Assembly: GCA_015058655.1 (NCBI GenBank)
Contig: SVBX01000012.1
Span: 29,086 to 93,085 of the forward strand
Origin: Pseudoselenomonas ruminantium
GTDB taxonomy: Bacteria; Bacillota; Negativicutes; Selenomonadales; Selenomonadaceae
DNA: 64,000 nucleotides
Direction of reading: 5' to 3'
Part shown: positions 45,051 to 53,174 of the stretch, piece by piece
Layout: each line of letters opens with the position of its first letter
How positions within the stretch are numbered: position 1 is the stretch's first letter
The notes under the pieces: generated by a model
The model's database searches: none
What the model was told of the DNA's origin: nothing
What the model saw: only the letters and a program-made list of their open reading frames with translations
Translations under genes and position numbers: made by a program

Positions 45051-47306
45051 TTACTTATTCTTCCTGTCAAACAGCCAAAGGTAAGCAGCGTAATCCGTAT
45101 CGATCTTCTCCACTGTCAGACCGCTGTACATGAGCTCATCGCCATAGAAGCTCCGCCCCCTCATATCAAGCCCCGGCTCACCGCCAAAATCCATAGAGGT
45201 ACGCTTGGCCGGCAGGTACTCAGTCAGTTCATACTCCGCCTCCGGATCAAGCTCCGCAAGCTTCAGCAAGCGTATGGGAGCGGCAGGCTCTGCCAGGGTC
45301 TTGAAATACATGAGCACCACCTGGCTGCCATCCCGGCTGATGAACTGCCAGGCCGTCTCGTTCTTCGTGCCCTCAAAGGGCGTCATGAGGCGATAGAAAT
45401 TCCCCAGCTGCATGGTAGGACGGATTTTCTTATACAGCTCGATCTGCTCCTTCACCTCACGGCGTTCTTCCTCCGTGAATTTGGTGATATCCAGCTCGTA
45501 GCCGAAATCTCCCATCATAGCGCAGAGCCCGCGCATCTGCAGGCTGGTGACACGCCCCACCTGATGGTTGGGCACCACAGATACATGTGCCCCCATGGTG
45601 ATGGGCGGGAATACCAGGCTGGTGCCGCTCTGGATGGAAAGGCGCTGAACAGCATCCGTGTCATCGCTGGTCCAGGTCTGGGGCATGTAGTAAAGCATGC
45701 CCGCATCAAAGCGCCCGCCGCCCCCGGAGCAGCTTTCAAAAAGCACCTCCGGGAAAGCCTGGGTAAGGCGCTCCAGCACCTCATAGAGCCCCAGCACAAA
45801 GCGGGTACGCACTTCCCCCTGACGCTCCGGGGAAAGTTTGCCTGAGAACGCATCAGTGATATGGCGGTTGAAGTCCCACTTCACATAGTCAATGGGGTTC
45901 TCTCCCAGGATTTTGCCCACAGAATCCACCAGGTAATCCCTTACTTCCTGCCGTGAGAGATCCAGCACCAGCTGATGGCGGCTGTAGGTATGGGGATAGT
46001 CCGGAGCCTGCAGGGCCCAGTCCGGATGAGCGCGATAAAGGTCGGAATCCTCGCTCACCATCTCCGGCTCGAACCACAGGCCGAACTTCAGTCCCCGCTT
46101 GTGGGCAGACTCTGCCACCCCCTTGAGGCCCTTCTTCAGCTTGGACATATTGACCTGCCAATCCCCCAGAGAGGAATTGTCATCCTTGCGCTTGCCGAAC
46201 CAGCCATCATCGAGAACCAGCAGCTCTATGCCCAGTTCTTTGGCCGTCTCTGCCAGCTTGTCCATCTTCTCATCGTCAAAGTCGAAGTAAGTGGCCTCCC
46301 AGTTGTTCACCAGAATGGGCCGCAGGGCATCCCGGTGCTTGCCCCGGACAATGTTATGGCGCACCACTTCGTGGAAAGCCTGGCTCATGCCATTGAGGCC
46401 CTCGCTGCTGTAGGCCAGCCACGCCTCCGGGGTCTGGAAGCTCTCTTTCGGCTCCAGATGCCAGCAGAAGCCCTGGGGATTGATGCCCCCCACCACGCGG
46501 GTGGTGCCGAACTGCTCCACCTCGGTCTTGAAAGAGAACTCGCCGCTCCACACCAGGCTGAAACCGTAGACCTCGCCGCAGGTCTCCCCCGTGTCCTTCC
46601 TCGCCAGTGCCAGGAAAGGAGACTGCTGGTGGGAGCTTGCTCCCCGGCGGCTGCTATTTTCCTGTATCCCCCGCATAAGGCGCACCCGCTCCAGGCTGCG
46701 CTCTGCCGCATGGCCCCCGTAAAGGGAAAGGCGGTCAAAATCATGGTCAGAGAAATCCAGGGCAAAGCTGGCAGCCCCGGTAAGGTCAAGGGCTTCGCCA
46801 CCGATATTGGTCAGTTTGGCATTGCGTGCTACGATAGGCAGTTCGGCAAAAATCGTATAGCTGAGCTCTGCCGCCAGTTTCCCTGCCAAATCTTTCAGCC
46901 TGATAACCAGCGTCTCTGCCTCTTGGTCTTCAGCATAGGCGGCAGGAAGCCCCGCAAGAGACGGCTTGCCCTTCTTTATCTCATAGCCTTCATAGCGCAG
47001 TTCCGTGGTGGTAGTGCCATCGGCGAGGCGCACCTCATAGGCAGGAGTGCGGTAGTCCAGGTGGCCGTAGGCAGGATATTCCTGAGGCAGCACATCCAGC
47101 GAGAATGTGCGCTCATTCTCATAGTCCCCCGGCTGCGGGGAGAAAGCTCTGTCAATGGCCTGAAAAGCCCTGCCGTCCCTGAATTCACGGATAGCCTTGC
47201 CCCAGTAGCGGTGCAAGAGATACTTGCCCCTCACCACCTGCATGACATAGCTCATGGAGCTGTTTTTCAAATGGAAAAGGCCTGTTTTTTCATCAAAAGT
47301 TATCAT
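45051..47306 (-). CDS. Alpha-galactosidase, GH36
   Basis: A 751-aa glycoside hydrolase of family 36 that releases alpha-1,6-galactose from melibiose, raffinose and similar sugars. The N-terminal beta-sandwich (about 1-330) is followed by the catalytic TIM barrel (about 330-640). The nucleophile Asp is in YVKWDFNRHITDAF (about 480), the acid/base Asp in TSDDTDAVQRLSIQS (about 548), and LVLDDGWFGKRKDDN and GLWFEPEMVSEDS are typical. No signal peptide, so cytoplasmic; a transporter must bring in substrate, but none is in the window. AAAGGAG precedes the ATG. It follows lacZ after 14 bp. Confidence 0.95.
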   Translation of the reverse strand: MITFDEKTGLFHLKNSSMSYVMQVVRGKYLLHRYWGKAIREFRDGRAFQAIDRAFSPQPGDYENERTFSLDVLPQEYPAYGHLDYRTPAYEVRLADGTTTTELRYEGYEIKKGKPSLAGLPAAYAEDQEAETLVIRLKDLAGKLAAELSYTIFAELPIVARNAKLTNIGGEALDLTGAASFALDFSDHDFDRLSLYGGHAAERSLERVRLMRGIQENSSRRGASSHQQSPFLALARKDTGETCGEVYGFSLVWSGEFSFKTEVEQFGTTRVVGGINPQGFCWHLEPKESFQTPEAWLAYSSEGLNGMSQAFHEVVRHNIVRGKHRDALRPILVNNWEATYFDFDDEKMDKLAETAKELGIELLVLDDGWFGKRKDDNSSLGDWQVNMSKLKKGLKGVAESAHKRGLKFGLWFEPEMVSEDSDLYRAHPDWALQAPDYPHTYSRHQLVLDLSRQEVRDYLVDSVGKILGENPIDYVKWDFNRHITDAFSGKLSPERQGEVRTRFVLGLYEVLERLTQAFPEVLFESCSGGGGRFDAGMLYYMPQTWTSDDTDAVQRLSIQSGTSLVFPPITMGAHVSVVPNHQVGRVTSLQMRGLCAMMGDFGYELDITKFTEEERREVKEQIELYKKIRPTMQLGNFYRLMTPFEGTKNETAWQFISRDGSQVVLMYFKTLAEPAAPIRLLKLAELDPEAEYELTEYLPAKRTSMDFGGEPGLDMRGRSFYGDELMYSGLTVEKIDTDYAAYLWLFDRKNK

Positions 47307-47320
47307 CGTGGCAACTCCTT

Positions 47321-50300
47321 TCAGATTCCCTGCATCCAGAATTCAAAATGCTTGTCCTCATTCTTGGGGCGATACTCCTCCAGCACGGGAGCTCCCCAGG
47401 TATCATCGCCCCCTACGCCGCACTGGCCCAGAGAAGCCCTGAGATAAGTGTGGTGTGCCTTGGGCAGCTCGTAGCTGTGACGGGCATTTTCCAGCTCATG
47501 GGCAGTATAGGGCAGGGCCGAAGCCTCAAAGGGCTTATCTCCATAGATTTTCAGCCCCCTGCCCCTGTTGTCCAGCACCTCGAACCAGCGAATGCCGCCG
47601 TGGTTGCCGCACTCCTGGGGCATGAGATAAGGCTCCACCTGCTCAGCCACCGTCTGCTCGTAAATGCCCAAGCGCGCCCCCTGCTGACGGTCGCAGTAGT
47701 TATCCAGCGGGCCGAAGCCGTAGAAGCGCAGCTTGTCATAGTCAGCAGGCAAAGTGAGGATAAGGGCAAAGTCAGGCATTTCCGGCAGCCCCTCTGCACA
47801 CCGGTAGTCCATCGCTACCTTGACCGCGCCGCCTGCCCTGACTGTGTAGGTGACGGTGCAGGAAGATGCAGGCTGGGTGGCCAGCTCATAAGTGAAGCGC
47901 AGGCTCACTTCCTCCGCCTCATACTCCTTCTGTCCCAGCTGGCCGAACCAGTTGAATTCCTGCCAGCTGTCACCTATCATCATTTCCTTCTTCACGCAGC
48001 GCTGGTAGAGGCTGGCCAGCTTCCACTGGGCCACCTCGAAGTCACGGCGGCTGCCGTAGTCATTGTTGACGGGAGCGCGCCAGAAATTGGGCTGGGGCAT
48101 ACGGTCAAGGAGTTCCACACCGTTCACCTTGTAGGAAGTCATATTGCCCTGGCCGCTGGAGAAAAGGATCTCAAAGCCCTCTCCCTGTACCCCCAGCGTG
48201 ATGTCTCCCCGCACCACTTTGACATTTTTCCCACCTGCCAAAGGAAGATGGGGCACATAGCGGGCAGGCAGGGTTGCAGGTGCCTTGCCAGCTTCTGCCT
48301 GCTGTTGCCAAACGCCCTGGCCGAAAGCAAGTTCAAAGCCGGCCTTTTCCCAAGCTGTGTCCTCCTTCAGGCAAAGGGAAGCCGTCAGCACATATTCCCC
48401 GGCACCGAAATTCGGCAGGTCAGGCTCTGCCTTTCCCTTCTCTCCCGGCAGAATGGAGGGAGCAGCCATTTTCTTTGTCCAAACCTCTTTGCCCTCCAGC
48501 AGCAGCGAGAGACGCAGGTCAAAAGACTTGGTATCCGTGAAGAGGGACTTGTTTTCTATGGTTACGCCCTCCTGACCGGGCAGCAGCGTGAAGTTCTGAT
48601 AGTTGAACTTCACTTCCTGCAGCTTGGTGGTGGGACGGCGGTCGGCAAAGAGAATGCCGTCACCGCTGAAATCATAGTCCGTGGGGCGGTCCCCAAAATC
48701 CCCGCCATAGCCCAGGGCGTCCTTGCCATAGCGATCCTTGTGCCACAGGGCCTGATCCACGAAATCCCAGATAAAGCCACCCTGATACAAGGGCTCAGTA
48801 TCCGTAAGCTCCGTGTATTTGTGCATGCCACCATTGCTGTTGCCCATGGAATGGGTGTACTCGCAGCAGAGGAAGGGCTTGTCACGGTGCTCAGCGAGGA
48901 ATTTCTCGATATCCGCCACCTTGGGATACATCTGGCTTTCCATATCGCTGGTGCCGTTGTAGCGGCGGTCCCAGAAAATGCTCTCGTAATGTACCAGCCG
49001 GGAAGGGTCACGATGGCGGAAATACTCGCTCATCTCATAGACGTCCCTGCCGCCGCAGGACTCGTTGCCACAGGACCAGATAATGATGCTGGCGTGGTTC
49101 TTATCACGCTCCAGCATGGACTTGGCCCTGTCCAGGATGATTTCCAGCCATTCCTCATGGTCATTGGGCAGGGTGTACTCATCTTGCGCCAGCTGCCCAT
49201 TTTTCTGCCAGGTGCCATGGGTTTCAAGATTTGTCTCATCAATGACATAGAGACCATAGCGGTCACAGAGCTTATAAATGTAACTGGAATTGGGATAATG
49301 TGAGCAGCGCAGGGCGTTGATATTATGCTGCTTCATCACGATGATATCCTGTTCAAAGGAAGCCTGCTCCATGGCCCTGCCCCGATAGCAGTCGAATTCA
49401 TGGCGGTTGGTGCCCTTGAAGACAATGCGCTTGCCGTTGATTTTCATCAGCTTGTCCTCAGGGTCGAGCCTGAATTCCCTGATGCCGATTTCCTGGGGCA
49501 CCACTTCCTGCAGGTTTCCTTCACCGTCATAGACATAGAGGACGGCCTTGTAGAGATGCGGCGCCTCGGCGCTCCAAAGCCTAGCCCCTGCCACAGAGAA
49601 CTTCAGTTCAGCCTCCTCACTGCCGGACAGTTCCTGTTTCTCCTCGGTTACAAGTTCACCATCGGGAGCAAAAAGCTTCACCTGCCAGGACTTGGCTGCT
49701 GCCGTATTCCACTTCACCTTGAGCCCGATTTCCCCGTCCTGATAATCATGGACAGGCACAGCCTTCACCTCAAGGTCCTCGATATGGACTGCAGGCTTGG
49801 TGTAGAGCAGCACTTCCCGGAAAATGCCGGAGAAGCGCCAGAAATCCTGATCCTCGATCCAGCTGCCGGAGGTGAAGCGATAGACCTGCAGAGCCAGCTT
49901 GTTTTCTCCCTGCACCAGATAGGGAGTCAGGTCAAAGTCTGCGGGAGTGAAGCTGTCCTCGCTATAGCCCACATAGTGTCCGTTCAGCCATACAGCCACC
50001 CCGGATTCCGTGCCCTGCAAGGAAATGTAAGCGTTTTCCCAATTGGCCGGCAAAGAGAAATACTTGACATAGGAGCCCACAGGATTTTCCCGCTCCGGAA
50101 TCTCCCCGGGCCTTACCACCTCATGGCCATCCCAGGGATAAGTCTGATTGGTGTACTGGGGACGGCCATAGCCCTCCAACTGCCAATGAGCCGGCACCCT
50201 GATGGTATCCCAGGCACAGCAATCATAGCTCTCTGCCTCGAAGCCCACAGGACGCAAGGCTGGATTCTTGGCATGATGGAAGTACCAAAGGCCATCAAGG

Positions 50301-50440
50301 CTGCGAACAAAGGCCGATTCGCCTCCGGCCATCTCCACCTCATTGCGGAAAAATTCGTGATCGCTATGAGCAGCCAGGCGGTTTTCTTGGAAAAATGCCG
50401 GGTCAGCCAGTCTCTCCAAAGTGAAATTAGCAGTAGCCAT
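47321..50440 (-). CDS. lacZ: Beta-galactosidase, GH2 LacZ type
   Basis: A 1039-aa LacZ-type enzyme hydrolysing lactose and beta-galactosides. The order is jelly-roll sugar-binding domain (about 50-215), immunoglobulin-like domain, catalytic TIM barrel (about 330-620), second immunoglobulin-like domain and the C-terminal small-chain domain (about 755-1030). The acid/base Glu is in IIWSCGNESCGGRDV (about 455) and the nucleophile Glu in PFLCCEYTHSMGNSNGG (about 528). Length matches E. coli LacZ. No signal peptide. TGGAGG lies upstream of the ATG. An operator-like palindrome and repeat copy C lie upstream. Confidence 0.96.
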   Translation of the reverse strand: MATANFTLERLADPAFFQENRLAAHSDHEFFRNEVEMAGGESAFVRSLDGLWYFHHAKNPALRPVGFEAESYDCCAWDTIRVPAHWQLEGYGRPQYTNQTYPWDGHEVVRPGEIPERENPVGSYVKYFSLPANWENAYISLQGTESGVAVWLNGHYVGYSEDSFTPADFDLTPYLVQGENKLALQVYRFTSGSWIEDQDFWRFSGIFREVLLYTKPAVHIEDLEVKAVPVHDYQDGEIGLKVKWNTAAAKSWQVKLFAPDGELVTEEKQELSGSEEAELKFSVAGARLWSAEAPHLYKAVLYVYDGEGNLQEVVPQEIGIREFRLDPEDKLMKINGKRIVFKGTNRHEFDCYRGRAMEQASFEQDIIVMKQHNINALRCSHYPNSSYIYKLCDRYGLYVIDETNLETHGTWQKNGQLAQDEYTLPNDHEEWLEIILDRAKSMLERDKNHASIIIWSCGNESCGGRDVYEMSEYFRHRDPSRLVHYESIFWDRRYNGTSDMESQMYPKVADIEKFLAEHRDKPFLCCEYTHSMGNSNGGMHKYTELTDTEPLYQGGFIWDFVDQALWHKDRYGKDALGYGGDFGDRPTDYDFSGDGILFADRRPTTKLQEVKFNYQNFTLLPGQEGVTIENKSLFTDTKSFDLRLSLLLEGKEVWTKKMAAPSILPGEKGKAEPDLPNFGAGEYVLTASLCLKEDTAWEKAGFELAFGQGVWQQQAEAGKAPATLPARYVPHLPLAGGKNVKVVRGDITLGVQGEGFEILFSSGQGNMTSYKVNGVELLDRMPQPNFWRAPVNNDYGSRRDFEVAQWKLASLYQRCVKKEMMIGDSWQEFNWFGQLGQKEYEAEEVSLRFTYELATQPASSCTVTYTVRAGGAVKVAMDYRCAEGLPEMPDFALILTLPADYDKLRFYGFGPLDNYCDRQQGARLGIYEQTVAEQVEPYLMPQECGNHGGIRWFEVLDNRGRGLKIYGDKPFEASALPYTAHELENARHSYELPKAHHTYLRASLGQCGVGGDDTWGAPVLEEYRPKNEDKHFEFWMQGI

Positions 50441-50470
50441 ACTCTATACCTCCAAATATATGCAAGATAA

Positions 50471-50489
50471 TGTAAACGATTTCTTTACA
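50471..50489 (-). promoter_or_regulatory. Palindromic operator upstream of lacZ
   Basis: TGTAAA-CGATTTC-TTTACA is a perfect 6-bp inverted repeat with a 7-bp centre, 31 bp before the lacZ ATG. The TGTAAACG half matches the catabolite-responsive/LacI-GalR operator style. A weak promoter lies just upstream on the minus strand (TTGCTT, 17 bp, TAGACT). The stretch 50441-50867 otherwise holds only repeat copy C and the leader of the small ORF. Confidence 0.5.
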
Positions 50490-50533
50490 TAAACCATAGT
50501 CTACACTAATAAACAATAAAAAGCAAGTGTTTC

Positions 50534-50733
50534 GGAACTGTTCATAAATAAATTTTAGATTTGACTTGTCTAAATCTTCATATGCGTCGTTGTACCCTAA
50601 AGGGCAAGATCCGTCAGTCGACATAGCACCATCCCCAAGGGGACTAGCTTCGCGTCGCTATGCCTCCTTCCTCCGCCTAGCCTATGAAGATTCATCCTGC
50701 GTCCTATCTTAAAATTTATTTATTGCCAGTTCC
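50534..50733 (-). repeat. Dispersed palindromic intergenic repeat, copy C (diverged, 200 bp)
   Basis: Terminal GGAACTG/CAGTTCC and the fixed 3-nt mismatch (TTC against GCA) match copies A and B. The following arm is ATAAATAAATTTTA on both sides instead of AGAAATAAATT. The shared core GTCAGTCGACATAGCACC and GCTATGCCTCCTTCCTCCGC is retained. The central CATAGC/GCTATG hairpin is enlarged by an insert containing CCCC-AA-GGGG (50622-50662). TAA does not flank it. It sits between lacZ and the small ORF. Confidence 0.8.
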
Positions 50734-50867
50734 TTACAGGAAATTTTACTCTGGTGAATTTTGGTATAAATTCCGCTTCGCTAATTTTTTTTGCCACAAA
50801 CAAGGAAATTCTTCCAACTTTGTCGTATACTTATAAGTGAAGTTTATGGCAAAGCGAGGTGACTTTA

Positions 50868-51074
50868 ATGACCGCACAGGAAATTGAAAAGCTGGTGCAG
50901 GACAAGCTCAACGAGGCCTACAAGGCCAATGAGCACCCCAAGAAGTTCTTCATCACAGAGAACGGCCGCGGTGTCGTGGACGGCGGTGACTTGTACAATG
51001 CTCTGCTTGAGGATGTCATGCGCGTAGTGCAGCAGGCTACCACCGAAATCCTCAAGGAAGCCCTCAAGAAATGA
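50868..51074 (+). CDS. Small hypothetical protein, 68 aa
   Basis: I do not recognise this protein. It is charged, mostly helical by appearance (EIEKLVQDKLNEAYKANEHP at the start, VMRVVQQATTEILKEALKK at the end) around a short KKFFITENGRGVVDGG loop. No signal peptide, Cys pair or membrane segment. The ATG at 50868 has GAGGTG 7 nt upstream; a GTG 3 codons earlier is too close to that box. It is the only plus-strand gene between 10447 and 61538, has its own terminator, and its codon use looks like the neighbours, so I take it as real. Confidence 0.65.
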   Translation: MTAQEIEKLVQDKLNEAYKANEHPKKFFITENGRGVVDGGDLYNALLEDVMRVVQQATTEILKEALKK

Positions 51075-51090
51075 TTCATAACTGCATCTG

Positions 51091-51128
51091 AAAAGCCCGG
51101 CGGGAGTCTTCTCCTCTGCCGGGCTTTT
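51091..51128. terminator. Bidirectional terminator between the small ORF and cbiK
   Basis: AAAAGCCCGGC (51091-51101) pairs perfectly with GCCGGGCTTTT (51118-51128) over a 16-nt loop, with TTTTCTT on plus and TTTTC on minus. It serves both converging genes. Confidence 0.85.
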
Positions 51129-51179
51129 CTTCATACATTTCATTTCATTTTTATTGAGGTTTCAGCTTCGCAACTGAAA

Positions 51180-52175
51180 TTATTTGGCTTCAAGCGCGTT
51201 CCAGGCATCATCGGCGCGCTTCACATAGAGGTCGCGGACAGCCTTGTTCTCGCCAATGCCATGGATGTAAGCATCCACCTTGTAGCCCTTGGACTCCAGA
51301 ATGGACTTGTGGGAATCTTCCTCGGCACCAGCCATGTCATTGTTGGCATGGTCGCCTGCCACCATCATCATGGGCATGAGAGTAACATGCTTGATGCCGT
51401 TCTGCTTCAGCTTTGGCAGCACAGTCTCAAGGCTGGGCCAGCCTTCCACGGTATAGACGAAGACATTCTTGTAGCCCATCTCGTACAGCTTGGCCTGGAT
51501 GACGGAGTAATAAGCATTGGAAATCTGCGGGGTGCCATGAGCCATGATGAGGATTGCATCTTCTTTGCCCTGCTTGGGGAACTGGGTAGCCATAGCCTTG
51601 ATGGTCTCAGCCACATCATCAGCCTGCTCCTCCTGTCCCTGCCAGTACATGAGAGAGGTGCCGCAGGTCATCTTCTTGAAATTCTTCTTGTAGTGATGGA
51701 ATACGCCGGTGTTGTAACTGTATTCCATGCCGGGAATCACATCCAGGCTCACCAGAGCCACGCGGGTATAGCCCTCAGCCTTCAGCTGGTCCAAAGCCTG
51801 CTCCGGAGTGGGATAGGTAATGCCCTCATTGGCTTTCACGCGGTCGATGATGATATGGGAAGTGAAAGCCGTGACCACCTTCACGCCGGGATGCTTGGCC
51901 TGGATGGCAGCCACTGTAGCATCGATGGTCTTCTCACGAGTATCCTTGAAGGTAGTGCCGAAGCTCATGACTACAATGGCATCCTTATCAGCCAGGTTCT
52001 TGAGCTCCGGATTCTCATAGGAAAGCACGCCAATCTGTGAAGCCGCCGTCAAGGCAGGGGTAGCCGTCTTGACCTCAGGATTCAGCTGATAGGCAGCCTC
52101 CACATTGGGCTGTGCCATGCCAAAAGCAGCAGAGCAAGCCAACGAAGCTACCAGCATTTTCTGCCAATTCTTCAT
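51180..52175 (-). CDS. cbiK: Exported sirohydrochlorin cobaltochelatase-like protein CbiK
   Basis: A 331-aa CbiK-type class II chelatase. A Sec signal peptide is evident (about 1-27; MLVASLACSAAFGMA), so the protein is exported. The chelatase fold follows (about 65-325), with candidate metal ligands in LIMAHGTPQISN (His), YTVEGWPSLE (Glu) and VAGDHANNDMAG (His), the His-Glu-His layout of CbiK. Cytosolic CbiK inserts cobalt during anaerobic cobalamin synthesis; exported forms are known in Desulfovibrio and linked to heme or metal handling. The ATG at 52175 has GGAGGG 7 nt upstream. No other cbi gene is adjacent. Confidence 0.85.
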   Translation of the reverse strand: MKNWQKMLVASLACSAAFGMAQPNVEAAYQLNPEVKTATPALTAASQIGVLSYENPELKNLADKDAIVVMSFGTTFKDTREKTIDATVAAIQAKHPGVKVVTAFTSHIIIDRVKANEGITYPTPEQALDQLKAEGYTRVALVSLDVIPGMEYSYNTGVFHHYKKNFKKMTCGTSLMYWQGQEEQADDVAETIKAMATQFPKQGKEDAILIMAHGTPQISNAYYSVIQAKLYEMGYKNVFVYTVEGWPSLETVLPKLKQNGIKHVTLMPMMMVAGDHANNDMAGAEEDSHKSILESKGYKVDAYIHGIGENKAVRDLYVKRADDAWNALEAK

Positions 52176-52217
52176 AAAAAATCCCTCCATAAAAATTAGA
52201 AATGAAATATATGCAAT

Positions 52218-52245
52218 AAGGCCTGCCCCGCTAAGAGCAAGCCTT
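52218..52245 (-). other. Stem-loop between sigH and cbiK
   Basis: AAGGCTTGC and GCAGGCCTT (minus strand) pair over 9 bp with one G-U and a 10-nt loop, 43 bp before the cbiK ATG. It could end sigH transcripts or act in the cbiK leader; the following sequence is not a clean T-run. Confidence 0.4.
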
Positions 52246-52285
52246 ACACATCAAATTTACGATGCCATATGATAGCGAGACTCAT

Positions 52286-53032
52286 TCAATCCTGCAAGCC
52301 ATCATCCATGACGCCTCTCAGGCGCCTGTTGATGGAGGAAAGCCCCCGATACACGGTACTGATATCCAGGTCATCTCCCCGGTTCTCCATGTACTTCTCC
52401 AGCTTGCGCTTCACCCGCTGCAGGGCGTTATCTATGGACTTCACATGGCGATGAAGATCCTCGGCAATCTCCTGATAGGACTTGCCATCCAGATAGCTCA
52501 TGAGCACACGCCATTCAAGGTCTGACAGGATTTCTTCCATCTTCTTCTCTATATCCAGGAATTCCTCCCGGCTTATGACCAGTTCCTCCGGATCAGATAC
52601 CTTGGCCCCGGAAAGCACATCCAGAAGAGTCCTGTCGGAATCTTCATCGTAGATGGGCTTATTGAGAGAGATATAAGAATTCAAAGGTATATGCTTCTGC
52701 CTGGTAGCCGTCTTGATGGCAGTGATGATCTGCCGCGTCACGCAGAGCTCCGCAAAAGCGCGGAATGAAGACAGCTTGTCATTGCGGAAGTCACGGATGG
52801 CTTTATAAAAGCCAATCATGCCCTCCTGGATAATATCCTCCCGGTCTGCACCTATGAGGAAATACGAGCGAGCCTTGGCCCGCACGAAATTGCGGTACTT
52901 GTTTATGAGATAATCAAGTGCCGACTTATTGTTATTATCCTTGATCTCCAGCAGGACTTCCTCATCTGTAAGATCCGTGAATTCACTATAGGCATCTTCC
53001 AGTGAGTTCTGTATAGTCGATTCTGCTTCCAT
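52286..53032 (-). CDS. sigH: RNA polymerase sigma factor, SigH-like
   Basis: A 248-aa sigma-70 family factor of the SigH (sigma-30) group. Region 2 (about 45-115) has YFLIGADREDIIQEGMIGFY and region 4 (about 165-220) has LDGKSYQEIAEDLHRHVKSI. It carries about 30 extra residues at the C-terminus (ISTVYRGLSSINRRLRGVMD) beyond the usual length. It keeps the classic position after cysS-mrnC-rlmB. In Bacillus it controls sporulation entry and competence; the role in a Negativicutes cell is not clear. AAAGGGG lies 7 nt upstream of the ATG. Confidence 0.9.
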   Translation of the reverse strand: MEAESTIQNSLEDAYSEFTDLTDEEVLLEIKDNNNKSALDYLINKYRNFVRAKARSYFLIGADREDIIQEGMIGFYKAIRDFRNDKLSSFRAFAELCVTRQIITAIKTATRQKHIPLNSYISLNKPIYDEDSDRTLLDVLSGAKVSDPEELVISREEFLDIEKKMEEILSDLEWRVLMSYLDGKSYQEIAEDLHRHVKSIDNALQRVKRKLEKYMENRGDDLDISTVYRGLSSINRRLRGVMDDGLQD

Positions 53033-53117
53033 CGATTGTTCCCCTTTGCCTCAGGTGCCTCGTGCATCCCTTGCTATATCTATTGCCGGATAAACTCTTT
53101 TACCCCTTATAAAGGAA

Positions 53118-53146
53118 ATTATACCTGTTTACCAAGTTTCAGTCAA
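53118..53146 (-). promoter_or_regulatory. Promoter of sigH
   Basis: On the minus strand, -35 TTGACT (53141-53146) and a perfect -10 TATAAT (53118-53123) are spaced by 17 bp, about 85 bp before sigH. It makes sigH independent of the cysS-rlmB operon. Confidence 0.75.
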
Positions 53147-53174
53147 GTTTACAAAGTCACCCAAGGTCTCTATC

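Noticed and set aside
47348..49303. 651-codon open frame on the plus strand opposite lacZ
   Set aside because: It is antisense to a complete LacZ with all catalytic motifs, has no ribosome-binding site and no recognisable domain; high GC at third positions keeps the opposite frame open.
50427..50624. 65-codon minus-strand frame starting MSTDGSCPLGYNDAYEDLDK
   Set aside because: It starts inside repeat copy C and runs through the lacZ promoter region; only the first residues relate to the repeat, so it is probably not a gene.
52176..52285. Cobalamin riboswitch upstream of cbiK
   Set aside because: The 110-bp region is too short and has no B12-box-like sequence; only a simple stem-loop is visible.
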